Shown here one piece after another: positions 24,655 through 37,938 of a DNA stretch of 64,000 nucleotides. The position numbers were made by a program, and so were the translations under genes. How positions within the stretch are numbered: the stretch's first letter is position 1; each line of letters starts with the position of its first letter. This DNA is from Calliopsis andreniformis (Eukaryota > Arthropoda > Insecta > Hymenoptera > Andrenidae), in NCBI RefSeq assembly GCF_051401765.1, contig NW_027480507.1:434001-498000 (forward strand), read 5' to 3'. The notes beneath the pieces were generated by a model. The model did not search any database, had not been told where the DNA came from, and was given only the letters and a program-made list of their open reading frames with translations.

Positions 24655-26725
24655 CTCAGTCCTCAAACCTCAATACTTAATCCTCAACCCTGAATCCTCA
24701 ATCTTCAGCCCTCAGTCCTCAACAATCAGTTGTCAATTCTAAATCCTCAATAGAGTATCCTCAATTCACAGTTTTCAATACTCAATACTCAATCTGCAAT
24801 CTTCCAAACTCTATCCACGAACATCAATCCTCATCACTCAACCCTCAACACTCAGTCCCCAATCCTCAATATTCAGTCCTCAATCCTCAATCCTCAATCC
24901 ACAATCCTCAATCTTCAATCCTCAAAACTCAACCTTCAATCCTCAATCCTCAATCCTCAATCCTCAATCCTCAATCTTCAACCCTCAACAATCAATCTTC
25001 AATCCTCAACCCTCAATCCTCAATCCTCAGTCCTCAATCCTCAGTCATCAATCCTCAATTTTCAATACTCAATCCTCAATCCTCAATCATCAATCCTCAA
25101 TCCTCAATCATCAATCCTCAATCCTCAATCCTCATTCTTCAATCCTCAATACACAATCCTCAATCTTCAATCCTCAATCCTCAATCCTCAATTCTCAATC
25201 CTCAATCCTCAATCCTCAGACCTCAAACATCAATACTCAACCCTCAGTCCTCGTCCTCAATCCACAAGCCTCAATCCTCAATCCTCAATCTTCAATCATC
25301 AATATTCAATCTTCAATCCTCAATCCTCAATCCTCAATCGTCAATCGTCTATCCTCAATGTTCAATACGCAATACCCAATCCTCAATCTTCATTCCTCAA
25401 TCCTCAATTCTCAATCCTCAATCATCAATCCTCAGCCCTCAAACCTCAATCCCGAATCCTCAGTCCTGAATCCTCAATCTTCGGCCCTCAGTCCTCAACA
25501 ATCAGTTGTCAATCCTCAATCATCAATAGAATATCATCAATTCACAGTTTTCAATCCTCAATCCACAGTCCTCAATCTTCAATCCTCAATACTCAATCTT
25601 CAATCCTCAATCCTCAATCATCAATCCTCAATCCTCAATCCTCAATCGTCAGACTTCAATCCTCAATACTCAATCTTCAATCCTCAATCCCCAGTCGTCA
25701 ATGTTCAATCCTCAATGCTCAATCCTCAATCCTCAATCCTCAATATTCAATCCTCAATACTCAACCTTCAATCCTCAATCCTCAATCCTCAATCCTAAAT
25801 CCTCAGTCCTCAAACCTCAATCCTGAATCCTCAATCCTGAATCCTCAATCTTCAGCCCTCAGTCCACAACAATGGGTTGTCAATCCTCAATCCTCAATAG
25901 AATATCCTCAATTCACAGTTTTCAATACTCAATACTCAATCTGCAACATTCCAAGCTCTTTCCACAAACATCAATTCTCATCACTCAACCCTCAAGACTC
26001 AGTCCTCAACGTTCAATCCTCAATACTCAATTCTCAATATTCAATCCTCAATACTGAATCTTCAATCCTCAATCCTCAATCCTCAATCCTCAATACTCAA
26101 TCCTCAATCTTCAATCCTCAGTCCCCAATCCTCAATCTTCAATCCTCAACCCTCAATACTCAATCCTCAATCCTCAATCCTCAACCTTCAATCCTCAATA
26201 CTCAATCTTCAATCCTCAATCCTCAATCCTTTAATCCTCAATCCTCTATCCTCAATCATCAATCCTCAATCTTCAATACTCAATCCTCAATCCTCAATCC
26301 TCAATCCTCAATACTCATCCATCAATCCTCAATTCTCAATACTCAATAGAATATCATGAATTCTCAGGATTCAATACTCAAACATCAATCCTCAAGCCTC
26401 AGCCCTCATCCTCAATCCTCAATCCTGAATCCTCAATCCTCAATATTCAATCCTCAATACTCAATCTTCAATCCTCAATCCTCAATATTCAATCCTCAAT
26501 ACTTAATCTTCAATTCTCAATCCTCAATCCTCAATCCTCAATCCTCAATCCTCGATCCTCAATTTTCAATCCTCAATACTCAATCTTCAATCCTCAAACC
26601 TCAATCCTCAATCCTCAATCCTCAATCCTCAATCCTCAATGTTCAATCCGCAATACCCAATCCTCAGTCTTCAATCCTCAATCCTCAGTCCTCAATCCTC
26701 AATCCTCAATCCTCAATCCTCAATC
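24655..26725. repeat. 2,071-bp tandem duplication, copy 1
   Basis: Directly followed by a second copy at 26726-28775. The offset is 2,071 bp for the first 1.4 kb (stop of the TTGTCAATTCTAA tag at 24742 and 26813; ATACGCAATACCC tag at 25358 and 27429; ATGGG tag at 25872 and 27943) and 2,050 bp after three heptamers are missing from the second copy near 28,145. Shared rare variants such as GAGTATCCTC (24752 and 26823), CCACAAGCCTC and the 8-bp unit CCTTTAAT (about 26229 and 28278) show the copies are close relatives. Confidence 0.9.
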
Positions 26726-28775
26726 CTCAGTCCTCAAACCTCAATACTTAATCCTCAACCCTGAATCCTCAATCTTCAGCCCTCAGTCCTCAACAATCAG
26801 TTGTCAATTCTAAATCCTCAATAGAGTATCCTCAATTCACAGTTTTCAATACTCAATACTCAATCTGCAATCTTCCAAACTCTATCCACGAACATCAATT
26901 CTCATCACTCAACCCTCAACACTCAGTCCCCAATCCTCAATATTCAGTCCTCAATCCTCAATCCTCAATCCACAATCCTCAATCTTCAATCCTCAAAACT
27001 CAACCTTCAATCCTCAATCCTCAATCCTCAATCCTCAATCCTCAATCTTCAATCCTCAACAATCAATCTTCAATCCTCAACCCTCAATCCTCAATCCTCA
27101 GTCCTCAATCCTCAGTCATCAATCCTCAATTTTCAATACTCAATCCTCAATCCTCAATCATCAATCCTCAATCCTCAATCATCAATCCTCAATCCTCAAT
27201 CCTCATTCTTCAATCCTCAATACCCAATCCTCAATCTTCAATCCTCAATCCTCAATCCTCAATTCTCAATCCTCAATCCTCAATCCTCAGACCTCAAACA
27301 TCAATACTCAACCCTCAGTCCTCGTCCTCAATCCACAAGCCTCAATCCTCAATCCTCAATCTTCAATCATCAATATTCAATCTTCAATCCTCAATCCTCA
27401 ATCCTCAATCGTCAATCGTCTATCCTCAATGTTCAATACGCAATACCCAATCCTCAATCTTCATTCCTCAATCCTCAATTCTCAATCCTCAATCATCAAT
27501 CCTCAGCCCTCAAACCTCAATACCGAATCCTCAGTCCTGAATCCTCAATCTTCAGCCCTCAGTCCTCAACAATCAGTTGTCAATCCTCAATCATCAATAG
27601 AATATCATCAATTCACAGTTTTCAATCCTCAATCCACAGTCCTCAATCTTCAATCCTCAATACTCAATCTTCAATCCTCAATCCTCAATCATCAATCCTC
27701 AATCCTCAATCCTCAATCGTCAGTCTTCAATCCTCAATACTCAATCTTCAATCCTCAATCCCCAGTCGTCAATGTTCAATCCTCAATGCTCAATCCTCAA
27801 TCCTCAATCCTCAATATTCAATCCTCAATACTCAACCTTCAATCCTCAATCCTCTATCCTCAATCCTAAATCCTCAGTCCTCAAACCTCAATCCTGAATC
27901 CTCAATCCTGAATCCTCAATCTTCAGCCCTCAGTCCTCAACAATGGGTTGTCAATCCTCAATCCTCAATAGAATATCCTCAATTCACAGTTTTCAATACT
28001 CAATACTCAATCTGCAACATTCCAAGCTCTTTCCACAAACATCAATTCTCATCACTCAACCCTCAAGACTCAGTCCTCAACGTTCAATCCTCAATACTCA
28101 ATTCTCAATATTCAATCCTCAATACTGAATCTTCAATCCTCAATCCTCAATTCTCAATCTTCAATCCTCAGTCCCCAATCCTCAATCTTCAATCCTCAAC
28201 CCTCAATACTCAATCCTCAATCCTCAATCCTCAACCTTCAATCCTCAATACTCAATCTTCAATCCTCAATCCTCAATCCTTTAATCCTCAATCCTGTATC
28301 CTCAATCATCAATCCTCAATCTTCAATACTCAATCCTCAATCCTCTATCCTCAATCCTCAATACTCAACCATCAATCCTCAATTCTCAATACTCAATAGA
28401 ATATCATGAATTCTCAGGATTCAATACTCAAACATCAATCCTCAAGCCTCAGCCCTCATCCTCAATCCTCAATCCTGAATCCTCAATCCTCAATATTCAA
28501 TCCTCAATACTCAATCTTCAATCCTCAATCCTCAATATTCAATCCTCAATACTTAATCTTCAATTCTCAATCCTCAATCCTCAATCCTCAATCCTCAATC
28601 CTCGATCCTCAATTTTCAATCCTCAATACTCAATCTTCAATCCTCAAACCTCAATCCTCAATCCTCAATCCTCAATCCTCAATCCTCAATGTTCAATCCG
28701 CAATACCCAATCCTCAGTCTTCAATCCTCAATCCTCAGTCCTCAATCCTCAATCCTCAATCCTCAATCCTCAATC
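26726..28775. repeat. 2,071-bp tandem duplication, copy 2
   Basis: Second copy of 24655-26725, 21 bp (three heptamers) shorter. The join lies inside a run of plain CCTCAAT units at about 26,700-26,730, where the sequence leads into CTCAAACCTCAATACTTAA instead of the CTCAAACCTCAATCCTGAA that follows the equivalent run at 28,790. Confidence 0.9.
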
Positions 28776-30060
28776 CTCAATCCTCAGTCCTCAAACCTCA
28801 ATCCTGAATCCTCAATCCTGAATCCTCAACCTTCAGCCCTCAGTCCTCAACAATCAGCTGCCAAACCTCAATCCTCAATTGAATATCATCAATTCACAGT
28901 TTTCAATACTCAATACTCAATCTGCAATCTTCAAATCTCTATCCACAGACATCAATTCTCATCAGTCAGCCCTCAACACTCAGTCCCCAATCCTCAATCT
29001 TCAGTCCTCAATCCTCAATCCTCAATCCACAATCCTCAATCCTCAATTCTCAATCCTCAATCCTCAGTTCTCAGTCCTCAAACCTCAATCCTCAACCCTC
29101 AGCCCTCATCCTCGATCCTCAATCCTCAATCTTCAATCCTCATTATTCATCGCACTGCCCTCAACCATCATTACTCAATACTCAATCATCAATCCTCAGT
29201 TCTCAATACTTAATAGAATATCCTGAATTCTCAGGTTTCAATATTCAATCCACAATACTCAGTCATCAAATCTCAATACTCAAACATCAATTCTCAACAC
29301 TCAATGCTCAACCCTCAGTCCCCAATCTGCAATAATCAATCCTCAATCCCCAATCCTCAATATTCAAAACACAATTCTCAGCAATCATCCTCAATACTCA
29401 ACCATCAAACCTCAATTCTCAATACTCAACAGAATATCCTGAATTCTCAGAATTCAATACTCAATCCGCAATATTCAATAATCAAACCTCAATCCCCAAA
29501 CATAAATGGTGAACACTCAATCCTCAACCATCAGTCCTCAATCTTCAATCCTCAATCCTCAATCCTCAACCCTCAAGACTCAATACTCAATCCTCAATCC
29601 TCAATCCTCAAGAGTCAATACTCAATCCTCAATCCTCAATCCTCATTCTTCAATCCTCAATCCTCAATCCTCAATCTTCAATCCTCAATACTCAATCTTC
29701 AATCCTCAATCCTCAATCCTCAATCCTCAATCCTCATTCTTCAATCCTCAATACCCAAACATCAACTTTCAATCCTCAATCCTCAATCCTCAATTCTCAA
29801 TCCTCAATCCTCTATCCTCTGACCTAAAACATCAATACTCAACCCTCAGTCTCGTCCTCAATCCACAACCCTCAATCCTCAATCCTCAATATTCAATCCT
29901 CGTTGTCCAATCCGCAATACCCAATCCTCAATCTTCAATCCGCAATCCTCAATCCTCAATCCTCAATCCTCAATCCTCAATCCTCAATCCTCAATCCTCA
30001 GTCCTCAAACCTCAATCCTGAATCCTCAGTCCTGAATCCTCAATCTTCAGCCCTCAGTCC
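28776..30060. repeat. Higher-order block G, copy 1
   Basis: Matches 34066-35351 at 5,290 bp, becoming 5,291 bp after one base is missing near 29,386 (AATCATCC here, AATCAATCC there). Tags: GCTGCCAAACC (28859), CATCGCACTGC (29148-29158), EcoRI (29225), double EcoRI (29451 and 29460), AAATGGTGAAC (about 29504), CCCTCAAGACTC, AACTTTCAATCC, CTCTGACCTAAAACATC and CGTTGTCCAATCC. The single-base loss breaks the heptamer register, which is uncommon in this array. Confidence 0.87.
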
Positions 30061-30240
30061 TCAACAATCAGTTGTCAATCCTCAATCCTCAATAGAATAT
30101 CATCAATTCACAGTTTTCAATCCTCAATCCACAATCCTCAATCTTCAATCCTCAATACTCAATCTTCAATCCTCAATCCTCAATCATCAATCCTCAATCC
30201 TCAATCCTCAATCGTCATTCTTCAATCCTCAATACTCAAT

Positions 30241-31524
30241 CCACAACCCTCAATCCTCAATCCTCAATCTTCAATCATCAATATTCAATCTTCAATCCCC
30301 AATGCTCATTCCTCAATCCTCAATCCTCAATCCTCAATGTTCAATCCGCAATACCCAATCCTCAATCTTCAATACTCAATCCTCAATCCTCAATCCTCAA
30401 TACTCAACCATCAATTCTCAATTCTCAATACTCAATAGAATATCCTGAATTCTCAGGATTCAATACACAAACATCAATCCTCAAACCTCAGCCCTCATCC
30501 TCAATCCTCAATGCTCAATCATCAATCCTCAATCCTCAATCCTCAATCCTCAATCCTCAATCCTCAATCCTCAGTACTCAAACCTCAATACTTAATCCTC
30601 AACCCTGAATCCTCAATCTTCAGCCCACAGTCCTCAACAATCAGTTGTCAATTCTAAATCCTCAATAGAATATCCTCAATTCACAGTTTTCAATACTCAA
30701 TACTCAATCTGCAATCTTCAAATCTCTATCCACAGACATCAATTCTCATCATTCAGCCCTCAACACTCAGTCCCCAATCGTCAATCTTCAATCATCAATC
30801 CTCAATCCTCAATCCTCAATCCTCAATCCTCAATCCTCAATCCTCAGTACTCAAACCTCAATACTTAATCCTCAACCCTGAATCCTCAATCTTGAGCCCA
30901 CAGTCCTCAACAATCAGTTGTCAATTCTAAATCCTCAATAGAATATCCTCAATTCACAGTTTTCAATACTCAATACTCAATCTGCAGTCTTCCAAACTCT
31001 ATCCACGAACATCAATTCTCATCACTCAACCCTCAACACTCAGTCCCCAATCCTCAATATTCAGTCCTCAATCCTCAATCCTCAATCCACAATCCTCAAT
31101 CTTCAATCCTCAAAACTCAATCTTCAATCCTCAATCCTCAATCCTCAATCCTCAATCCTCAATCTTCAATCCTCAATAATCAATCTTCAATCCTCAACAC
31201 TCAATCCTCAATCCTCAGTCCTCAATCCTCAGTCATCAATCCTCACTTTTCAATACTCAATCCTCAATCCTCAATCATCAGTCCTCAATCCTCAATCCTC
31301 ATTCTTCAATCCTCAATACCCAATCCTCAATCTTCAATCCTCAATCCTCAATCCTCAATTCTCAATCCTCAATCCTCAATCCTCAGACCTCAAACATCAA
31401 TACTCAACCCTCAGTCCTCGTCCTCAATCCACAACACTCAATCCTCAATCCTCAATCTTCAATCATCAATATTCAATCTTCAATCCTCAATCCTCAATCC
31501 TCAATCGTCAATCCTCTATCCTCA
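30241..31524. repeat. Higher-order block H, copy 1
   Basis: Follows 55821-57111 and 58287-59577, at offsets of 25,580-25,587 bp and 2,466 bp more. The 7-bp change is one extra CCTCAAT unit in the later copies. It carries CCCCAATGCTC, the EcoRI tag at 30447 and a doubled segment with a 273-bp period starting at GTACTCAAACC (30574 and 30847). Confidence 0.85.
30574..31119. repeat. 273-bp doubled segment in block H copy 1
   Basis: GTACTCAAACCTCAATACTT begins at 30574 and again at 30847, 273 bp (39 heptamers) later; the TTGTCAATTCTAA tag ends at 30657 and 30930. The left halves are alike. The right halves differ: copy 1 ends with the ATCTCTATCCACAGACATC type seen beside TGCCAAACC tags, copy 2 with the TCTATCCACGAACATC type normal for this tag. 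Copy 1 therefore looks chimeric. The same arrangement with the same 273-bp period is present at 56161/56434 and 58627/58900. Confidence 0.85.
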
Positions 31525-32681
31525 ATGTTCAATACGCAATACCCAATCCTCAATCTTCATTCCTCAATCCTCAATTCTCAATCCTCAATCCTCAATCCTC
31601 AGCCCTCAAACCTCAATCCCGAATCCTCAGTCCTGAATCCTCAATCTTCAGCCCTCAGTCCTCAACAATCAGTTGTCAATCCTCAATCATCAACAGAATA
31701 TCATCAATTCACAGTTTTCAATCCTCAATCCACAATCCTCAATCTTCAATCCTCAATACTCAATCTTCAATCCTCAATCCTCAATCATCAATCCTCAATC
31801 CTCAATCCTCAATCGTCAGTCTTCAATCCTCAATACTCAATCTTCAATCCTCAATCCCCAGTCGTCAATGTTCAATCCTCAATGCTCAATCCTCAATCCT
31901 CAATCCTCAATATTCAATCCTCAATACTCAACCTTCAATCCTCAATCCTCAATCCTCAATCCTCAATCCTCAATTCTCAATCATCAATCCTCAATCTTCA
32001 ATACTCAATCCTCAATCCTCAATCCTCAATCCTCAGTCCTCGTCCTCAGTCCACAACACTCAATCCTCAATACTCAACCTTCAATCATCAATATTCAATC
32101 TTCAATCCTCAATGCTCATTCCACAATCCTCAATCCTCAATCCTCAATGTTCAATCCGCAATACCCAATCCTCAATCTTCAATACTCAATCCTCAATCCT
32201 CAATCCTCAATCCTCTATACTCAACCATCAATTCTCAATTCTCAATACTCAATAGCATATCCTGAATTCTCAGGATTCAATACACAATCATCAATCCTCA
32301 AACCTCAGTCCTCATCCTCAATCCTCAATCCTCAATCCTCAATCCTCAATTCTCAATCATCAATCCTCAAACTTCAGTACTCAATCCTCAATCCTCAATC
32401 CTCAATCCTCAATATTCAATCCACAATACTCAATCTTCAGTCCTCAATCCTAAATCCTCAATCCTCAGTCCTCAATCCTCAGTCATCAATCCTCAATCTT
32501 CAATCCTCAATCCTCAATCCTCAACCCTCAATCCTCATTCTTCAGTTCTCAATACCCAATCCTCAATCTTCAATCCTCAATCCTCAATCACTCAATTCTC
32601 AATCCTCAATCCTCAATCCTCAGACCACAAACATCAATACTCAACCCTCAGTCCTCGTCCTCAATCCACAACCCTCAATCC

Positions 32682-34060
32682 TCAATCCTCTATCTTCAAT
32701 CATCAATATTCAATCCTCAATCCTCAATCCTCAATCCTCAATCTTCAATCCTCAATCCTCAATCCTCAAGCCCCAATCCTCATTCTTCAATCCTCAATCC
32801 TCAATCCTCAATCCTCAATACTCAATCGTCAATCCTCTATCCTCAATGTTCAATACGCAATACCCAATCCTCAATCTTCATTCCTCAATCCTCAATTCTC
32901 AATCCTCAATCCTCAATCCTCAATCCTCAATCCTCAATCCTCAATCCTCAGTCCTCAAACCTCAATACTTAATCCTCAACCCTGAATCCTCAATCTTCAG
33001 CCCTCAGTCCTCAACAATCAGTTGTCAATTCTAAATCCTCAATAGAATATCCTCAATTCACAGTTTTCAATACTGAATACTCAATCTGCAATCTTCCAAA
33101 CTCTATCCACGAACATCAATTCTCATCACTCAACCCTCAACACTCAGTCCCCAATCCTCAATATTCAGTCCTCAATCCTCAATCCTCAATCCACAATCCT
33201 CAATCTTCAATCCTCAAAACTCAATCTTCAATCCTCAATACTCAATCCTCAATCCTCAATCCTCAATCTTCAATCCTCAACAATCAATCTTCAATCCTCA
33301 ACCCTCAATCCTCAATCCTCAGTGCTCAATCCTCAGTCATCAATCCTCAATTTTCAATACTCAATCCTGAATCCTCAATCATCAATCCTCAATCCTCAAT
33401 CCTCATTCTTCAATCCTCAATACCCAATCCTCAATCTTCAATCCTCAATCCTCAATCCTCAATTCTCAGTCCTCAATCCTCAATCCTCAGACCTCAAACA
33501 TCAATACTCAACCCTCAGTCCTCGTCCTCAATCCACAACCCTCAATCCTCAATCCTCAATCTTCAATCATCAATATTCAATCTTCAATCCTCAATCCTCA
33601 ATCCTCAATCGTCAATCGTCTATCCTCAATGTTCAATACGCAATACCCAATCCTCAATCTTCATTCCTCAATCCTCAATTCTCAATCCTCAATCCTCAAT
33701 CCTCAGCCCTCAAACCTCAATCCCGAATCCTCAGTCCTGAATCTTCAATCTTCAGCCCTCAGTCCTCAACAATCAGTTGTCAATCCTCAATCATCAATAG
33801 AATATCATCAATTCTCAGTTTTCAATCCTCAATCCACAATCCTCAATCTTCAATCCTCAATACTCAATCTTCAATCCTCAATCCTCAATCATCAATCCTC
33901 AATCCTCAATCCTCAATCGTCAGTCTTCAATCCTCAATACTCAATCTTCAATCCTCAATCCCCAGTCGTCAATGTTCAATTCTCAATGCTCAATCCTCAA
34001 TCCTCAATCCTCAATATTCAATCCTCAATACTCAACCTTCAATCCTCAATCCTCAATCCT
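32682..34060. repeat. 2,670-bp repeat inside L, first copy
   Basis: Repeated at 35352-36730 with offset 2,670 bp (TTGTCAATTCTAA tag ends 33034 and 35704; TTCAATACGCAATACCC tag 33629 and 36299). Between the two copies sits a copy of block G. Confidence 0.85.
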
Positions 34061-34065
34061 CAATC

Positions 34066-35351
34066 CTCAATCCTCAGTCCTCAAACGTCAATCCTGAATC
34101 CTCAATCCTGAATCCTCAACCTTCAGCCCTCAGTCCTCAACAATCAGCTGCCAAACCTCAATCCTCAATTGAATATCATCAATTCACAGTTTTCAATACT
34201 CAATACTCAATCTGCAATCTTCAAATCTCTATCCACAGACATCAATTCTCATCAGTCAGCCCTCAACACTCAGTCCCCAATCCTCAATCTTCAGTCCTCA
34301 ATCCTCAATCCTCAATCCACAATCCTCAATCCTCAATTCTCAATCCTCAATCCTCAGTTCTCAGTCCTCAAACCTCAATCCTCAACCCTCAGCCCTCATC
34401 CTCGATCCTCAATCCTCAATCTTCAATCCTCATTATTCATCGCACTGCCCTCAACCATCATTACTCAATACTCAATCATCAATCCTCAGTTCTCAATACT
34501 TAATAGAATATCCTGAATTCTCAGGTTTCAATATTCAATCCACAATACTCAGTCATCAAATCTCAATACTCAAACATCAATTCTCAACACTCAATGCTCA
34601 ACCCTCAGTCCCCAATCTGCAATAATCAATCCTCAATCCCCAATCCTCAATATTCAAAACACAATTCTCAGCAATCAATCCTCAATACTCAACCATCAAA
34701 CCTCAATTCTCAATACTCAACAGAATATCCTGAATTCTCAGAATTCAATACTCAATCCGCAATATTCAATAATCAAACCTCAATCCCCAAACATAAATGG
34801 TGAACACTCAATCCTCAACCATCAGTCCTCAATCTTCAATCCTCAATCCTCAATCCTCAACCCTCAAGACTCAATACTCAATCCTCAATCCTCAATCCTC
34901 AAGAGTCAATACTCAATCCTCAATCCTCAATCCTCATTCTTCAATCCTCAATCCTCAATCCTCAATCTTCAATCCTCAATACTCAATCTTCAATCCTCAA
35001 TCCTCAATCCTCAATCCTCAATCCTCATTCTTCAATCCTCAATACCCAAACATCAACTTTCAATCCTCAATCCTCAATCCTCAATTCTCAATCCTCAATC
35101 CTCTATCCTCTGACCTAAAACATCAATACTCAACCCTCAGTCTCGTCCTCAATCCACAACCCTCAATCCTCAATCCTCAATATTCAATCCTCGTTGTCCA
35201 ATCCGCAATACCCAATCCTCAATCTTCAATCCGCAATCCTCAATCCTCAATCCTCAATCCTCAATCCTCAATCCTCAATCCTCAATCCTCAGTCCTCAAA
35301 CCTCAATCCTGAATCCTCAATCCTGAATCCTCAATCTTCAGCCCTCAGTCC
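34066..35351. repeat. Higher-order block G, copy 2
   Basis: Second copy of 28776-30060; a third lies at 50560-51845. Its right end is an abrupt switch: after CAGCCCTCAGTCCTCAA the block G copy at 30,061 continues with CAATCAGTTGTC, but here the sequence goes to TCCTCAATCTTCAATC, which is the start of the 2,670-bp repeat. Confidence 0.87.
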
Positions 35352-36730
35352 TCAATCCTCAATCTTCAATCATCAATATTCAATCCTCAATCCTCAATCC
35401 TCAATCCTCAATCTTCAATCCTCAATCCTCAATCCTCAAGCCCCAATCCTCATTCTTCAATCCTCAATCCTCAATCCTCAATCCTCAATACTCAATCGTC
35501 AATCCTCTATCCTCAATGTTCAATACGCAATACCCAATCCTCAATCTTCATTCCTCAATCCTCAATTCTCAATCCTCAATCCTCAATCCTCAATCCTCAG
35601 TCCTCAATCCTCAATCCTCAGTCCTCAAACCTCAATACTTAATCCTCAACCCTGAATCCTCAATCTTCAGCCCTCAGTCCTCAACAATCAGTTGTCAATT
35701 CTAAATCCTCAATAGAATATCCTCAATTCACAGTTTTCAATACTGAATACTCAATCTGCAATCTTCCAAACTCTATCCACGAACATCAATTCTCATCACT
35801 CAACCCTCAACACTCAGTCCCCAATCCTCAATATTCAGTCCTCAATCCTCAATCCTCAATCCACAATCCTCAATCTTCAATCCTCAAAACTCAATCTTCA
35901 ATCCTCAATACTCAATCCTCAATCCTCAATCCTCAATCTTCAATCCTCAACAATCAATCTTCAATCCTCAACCCTCAATCCTCAATCCTCAGTGCTCAAT
36001 CCTCAGTCATCAATCCTCAATTTTCAATACTCAATCCTGAATCCTCAATCATCAATCCTCAATCCTCAATCCTCATTCTTCAATCCTCAATACCCAATCC
36101 TCAATCTTCAATCCTCAATCCTCAATCCTCAATTCTCAATCCTCAATCCTCAATCCTCAGACCTCAAACATCAATACTCAACCCTCAGTCCTCGTCCTCA
36201 ATCCACAACCCTCAATCCTCAATCCTCAATCTTCAATCATCAATATTCAATCTTCAATCCTCAATCCTCAATCCTCAATCGTCAATCGTCTATCCTCAAT
36301 GTTCAATACGCAATACCCAATCCTCAATCTTCATTCCTCAATCCTCAATTCTCAATCCTCAATCCTCAATCCTCAGCCCTCAAACCTCAATCCCGAATCC
36401 TCAGTCCTGAATCTTCAATCTTCAGCCCTCAGTCCTCAACAATCAGTTGTCAATCCTCAATCATCAATAGAATATCATCAATTCTCAGTTTTCAATCCTC
36501 AATCCACAATCCTCAATCTTCAATCCTCAATACTCAATCTTCAATCCTCAATCCTCAATCATCAATTCTCAATCCTCAATCCTCAATCGTCAGTGTTCAA
36601 TCCTCAATACTCAATCTTCAATCCTCAATCCCCAGTCGTCAATGTTCAATTCTCAATGCTCAATCCTCAATCCTCAATCCTCAATATTCAATCCTCAATA
36701 CTCAACCTTCAATCCTCAATCCTCAATCCT
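35352..36730. repeat. 2,670-bp repeat inside L, second copy
   Basis: Copy of 32682-34060, beginning exactly where block G stops. The two are nearly identical; the first plain units carry CTCTATCTTC in the earlier copy and CTCAATCTTC here. Confidence 0.85.
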
Positions 36731-36735
36731 CAATC

Positions 36736-37938
36736 CTAAATCCTCAGTCTTCAAACCTCAATCCTGAATCCTCAATCCTGAATCCTCAATCTTCAGCCCT
36801 CAGTCCTCAACAATGGGTTGTCAATCCTCAATCCTCAATAGAATATCCTCAATTCACAGTTTTCAATACTCAATACTCAATCTGCATCATTCCAAGCTCT
36901 TTCCACAAACATCAATTCTCATCACTCAACCCTCAAGACTCAGTCCTCAACGTTCAATCCTCAATACTCAATTCTCAATCTTCAATCCTCAATACTGAAT
37001 CTTCAATCCTCAATCCTCAATCCTCAATCCTCAATCCTCAATCCTCAATCCTCAATCTTCAATCCTCAGTCCCCAATCCTCAATCTTCAATCCTCAACCC
37101 TCGATACTCAATCCTCAATCCTCAATCCTCAACCTTCAATCCTCAATACTCAATCTTCAATCCTCAATCCTCAATCCTCAATCCTCAATCCTCTATCCTC
37201 AATCATGAATCCTCAATCTTCAATACTCAATCCTCAATCCTCAATCCTCAATACTCAACCATCAATCCTCAATTCTCAATACTCAATAGAATATCATGAA
37301 TTCTCAGGATTCAATACTCAAACATCAATCCTCAAGCCTCAGCCCTCATACTCAATCCTCAATCCTGAATCCTCAATCCTCAATATTCAATCCTCAATAC
37401 TCAATCTTCAATACTCAATCCTCAATATTCAATCCTCAATACTTAATCTTCAATTCTCAATCCTCAATCCTCAATCCTCAATCCTCAATCCTCGATCCTC
37501 AATTTTCAATCCTCAATACTCAATCTTCAATCCTCAAACCTCAATCCTCAATCCTCAATCCTCAATCCTCAATGTTCAATCCGCAATACCCAATCCTCAG
37601 TCTTCAATCCTCAATCCTCAGTCCTCAATCCTCAATCCTCAATCCTCAATCCTCAATCCTCAGTCCTCAAACCTCAATCCTGAATCCTCAATACTGAATC
37701 CTCAACCTTCAGCCCTCAGTCCTCAACAATCAGTTGCCAAACCTCAATCCTCAATTGAATATCATCAATTCACAGTTTTCAATACTCAATACTCAATCTG
37801 CAATCTTCAAATCTCTATCCACAGACATCAATTCTCATCAGTCAGCCCTCAACACTCAGTCCCCAATCCTCAATCTTCAGTCCTCAATCCTCAATCCTCA
37901 ATCCACAATCCTCAATCCTCAATTCTCAATCCTCAATC
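36736..37938. repeat. Higher-order block K, copy at 36.7 kb
   Basis: Block K has at least five copies: 19872-21074, 36736-37938, 39238-40440, 41595-42797 and 53230-54432. Steps between neighbours are 2,502 and 2,357 bp. Tag order in each is CCTAAATCC, ATGGG, TGCA(A/T)CATTCCAAGC, CCCTCAAGACTC, CATGAATTC, CCTCGATCCTCAATTTTC, TTCAATCCGCAATACC and TTGCCAAACC. The 36.7, 53.2 and 61.1 kb versions share TGCATCATTCC; the others have TGCAACATTCC. Confidence 0.85.
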
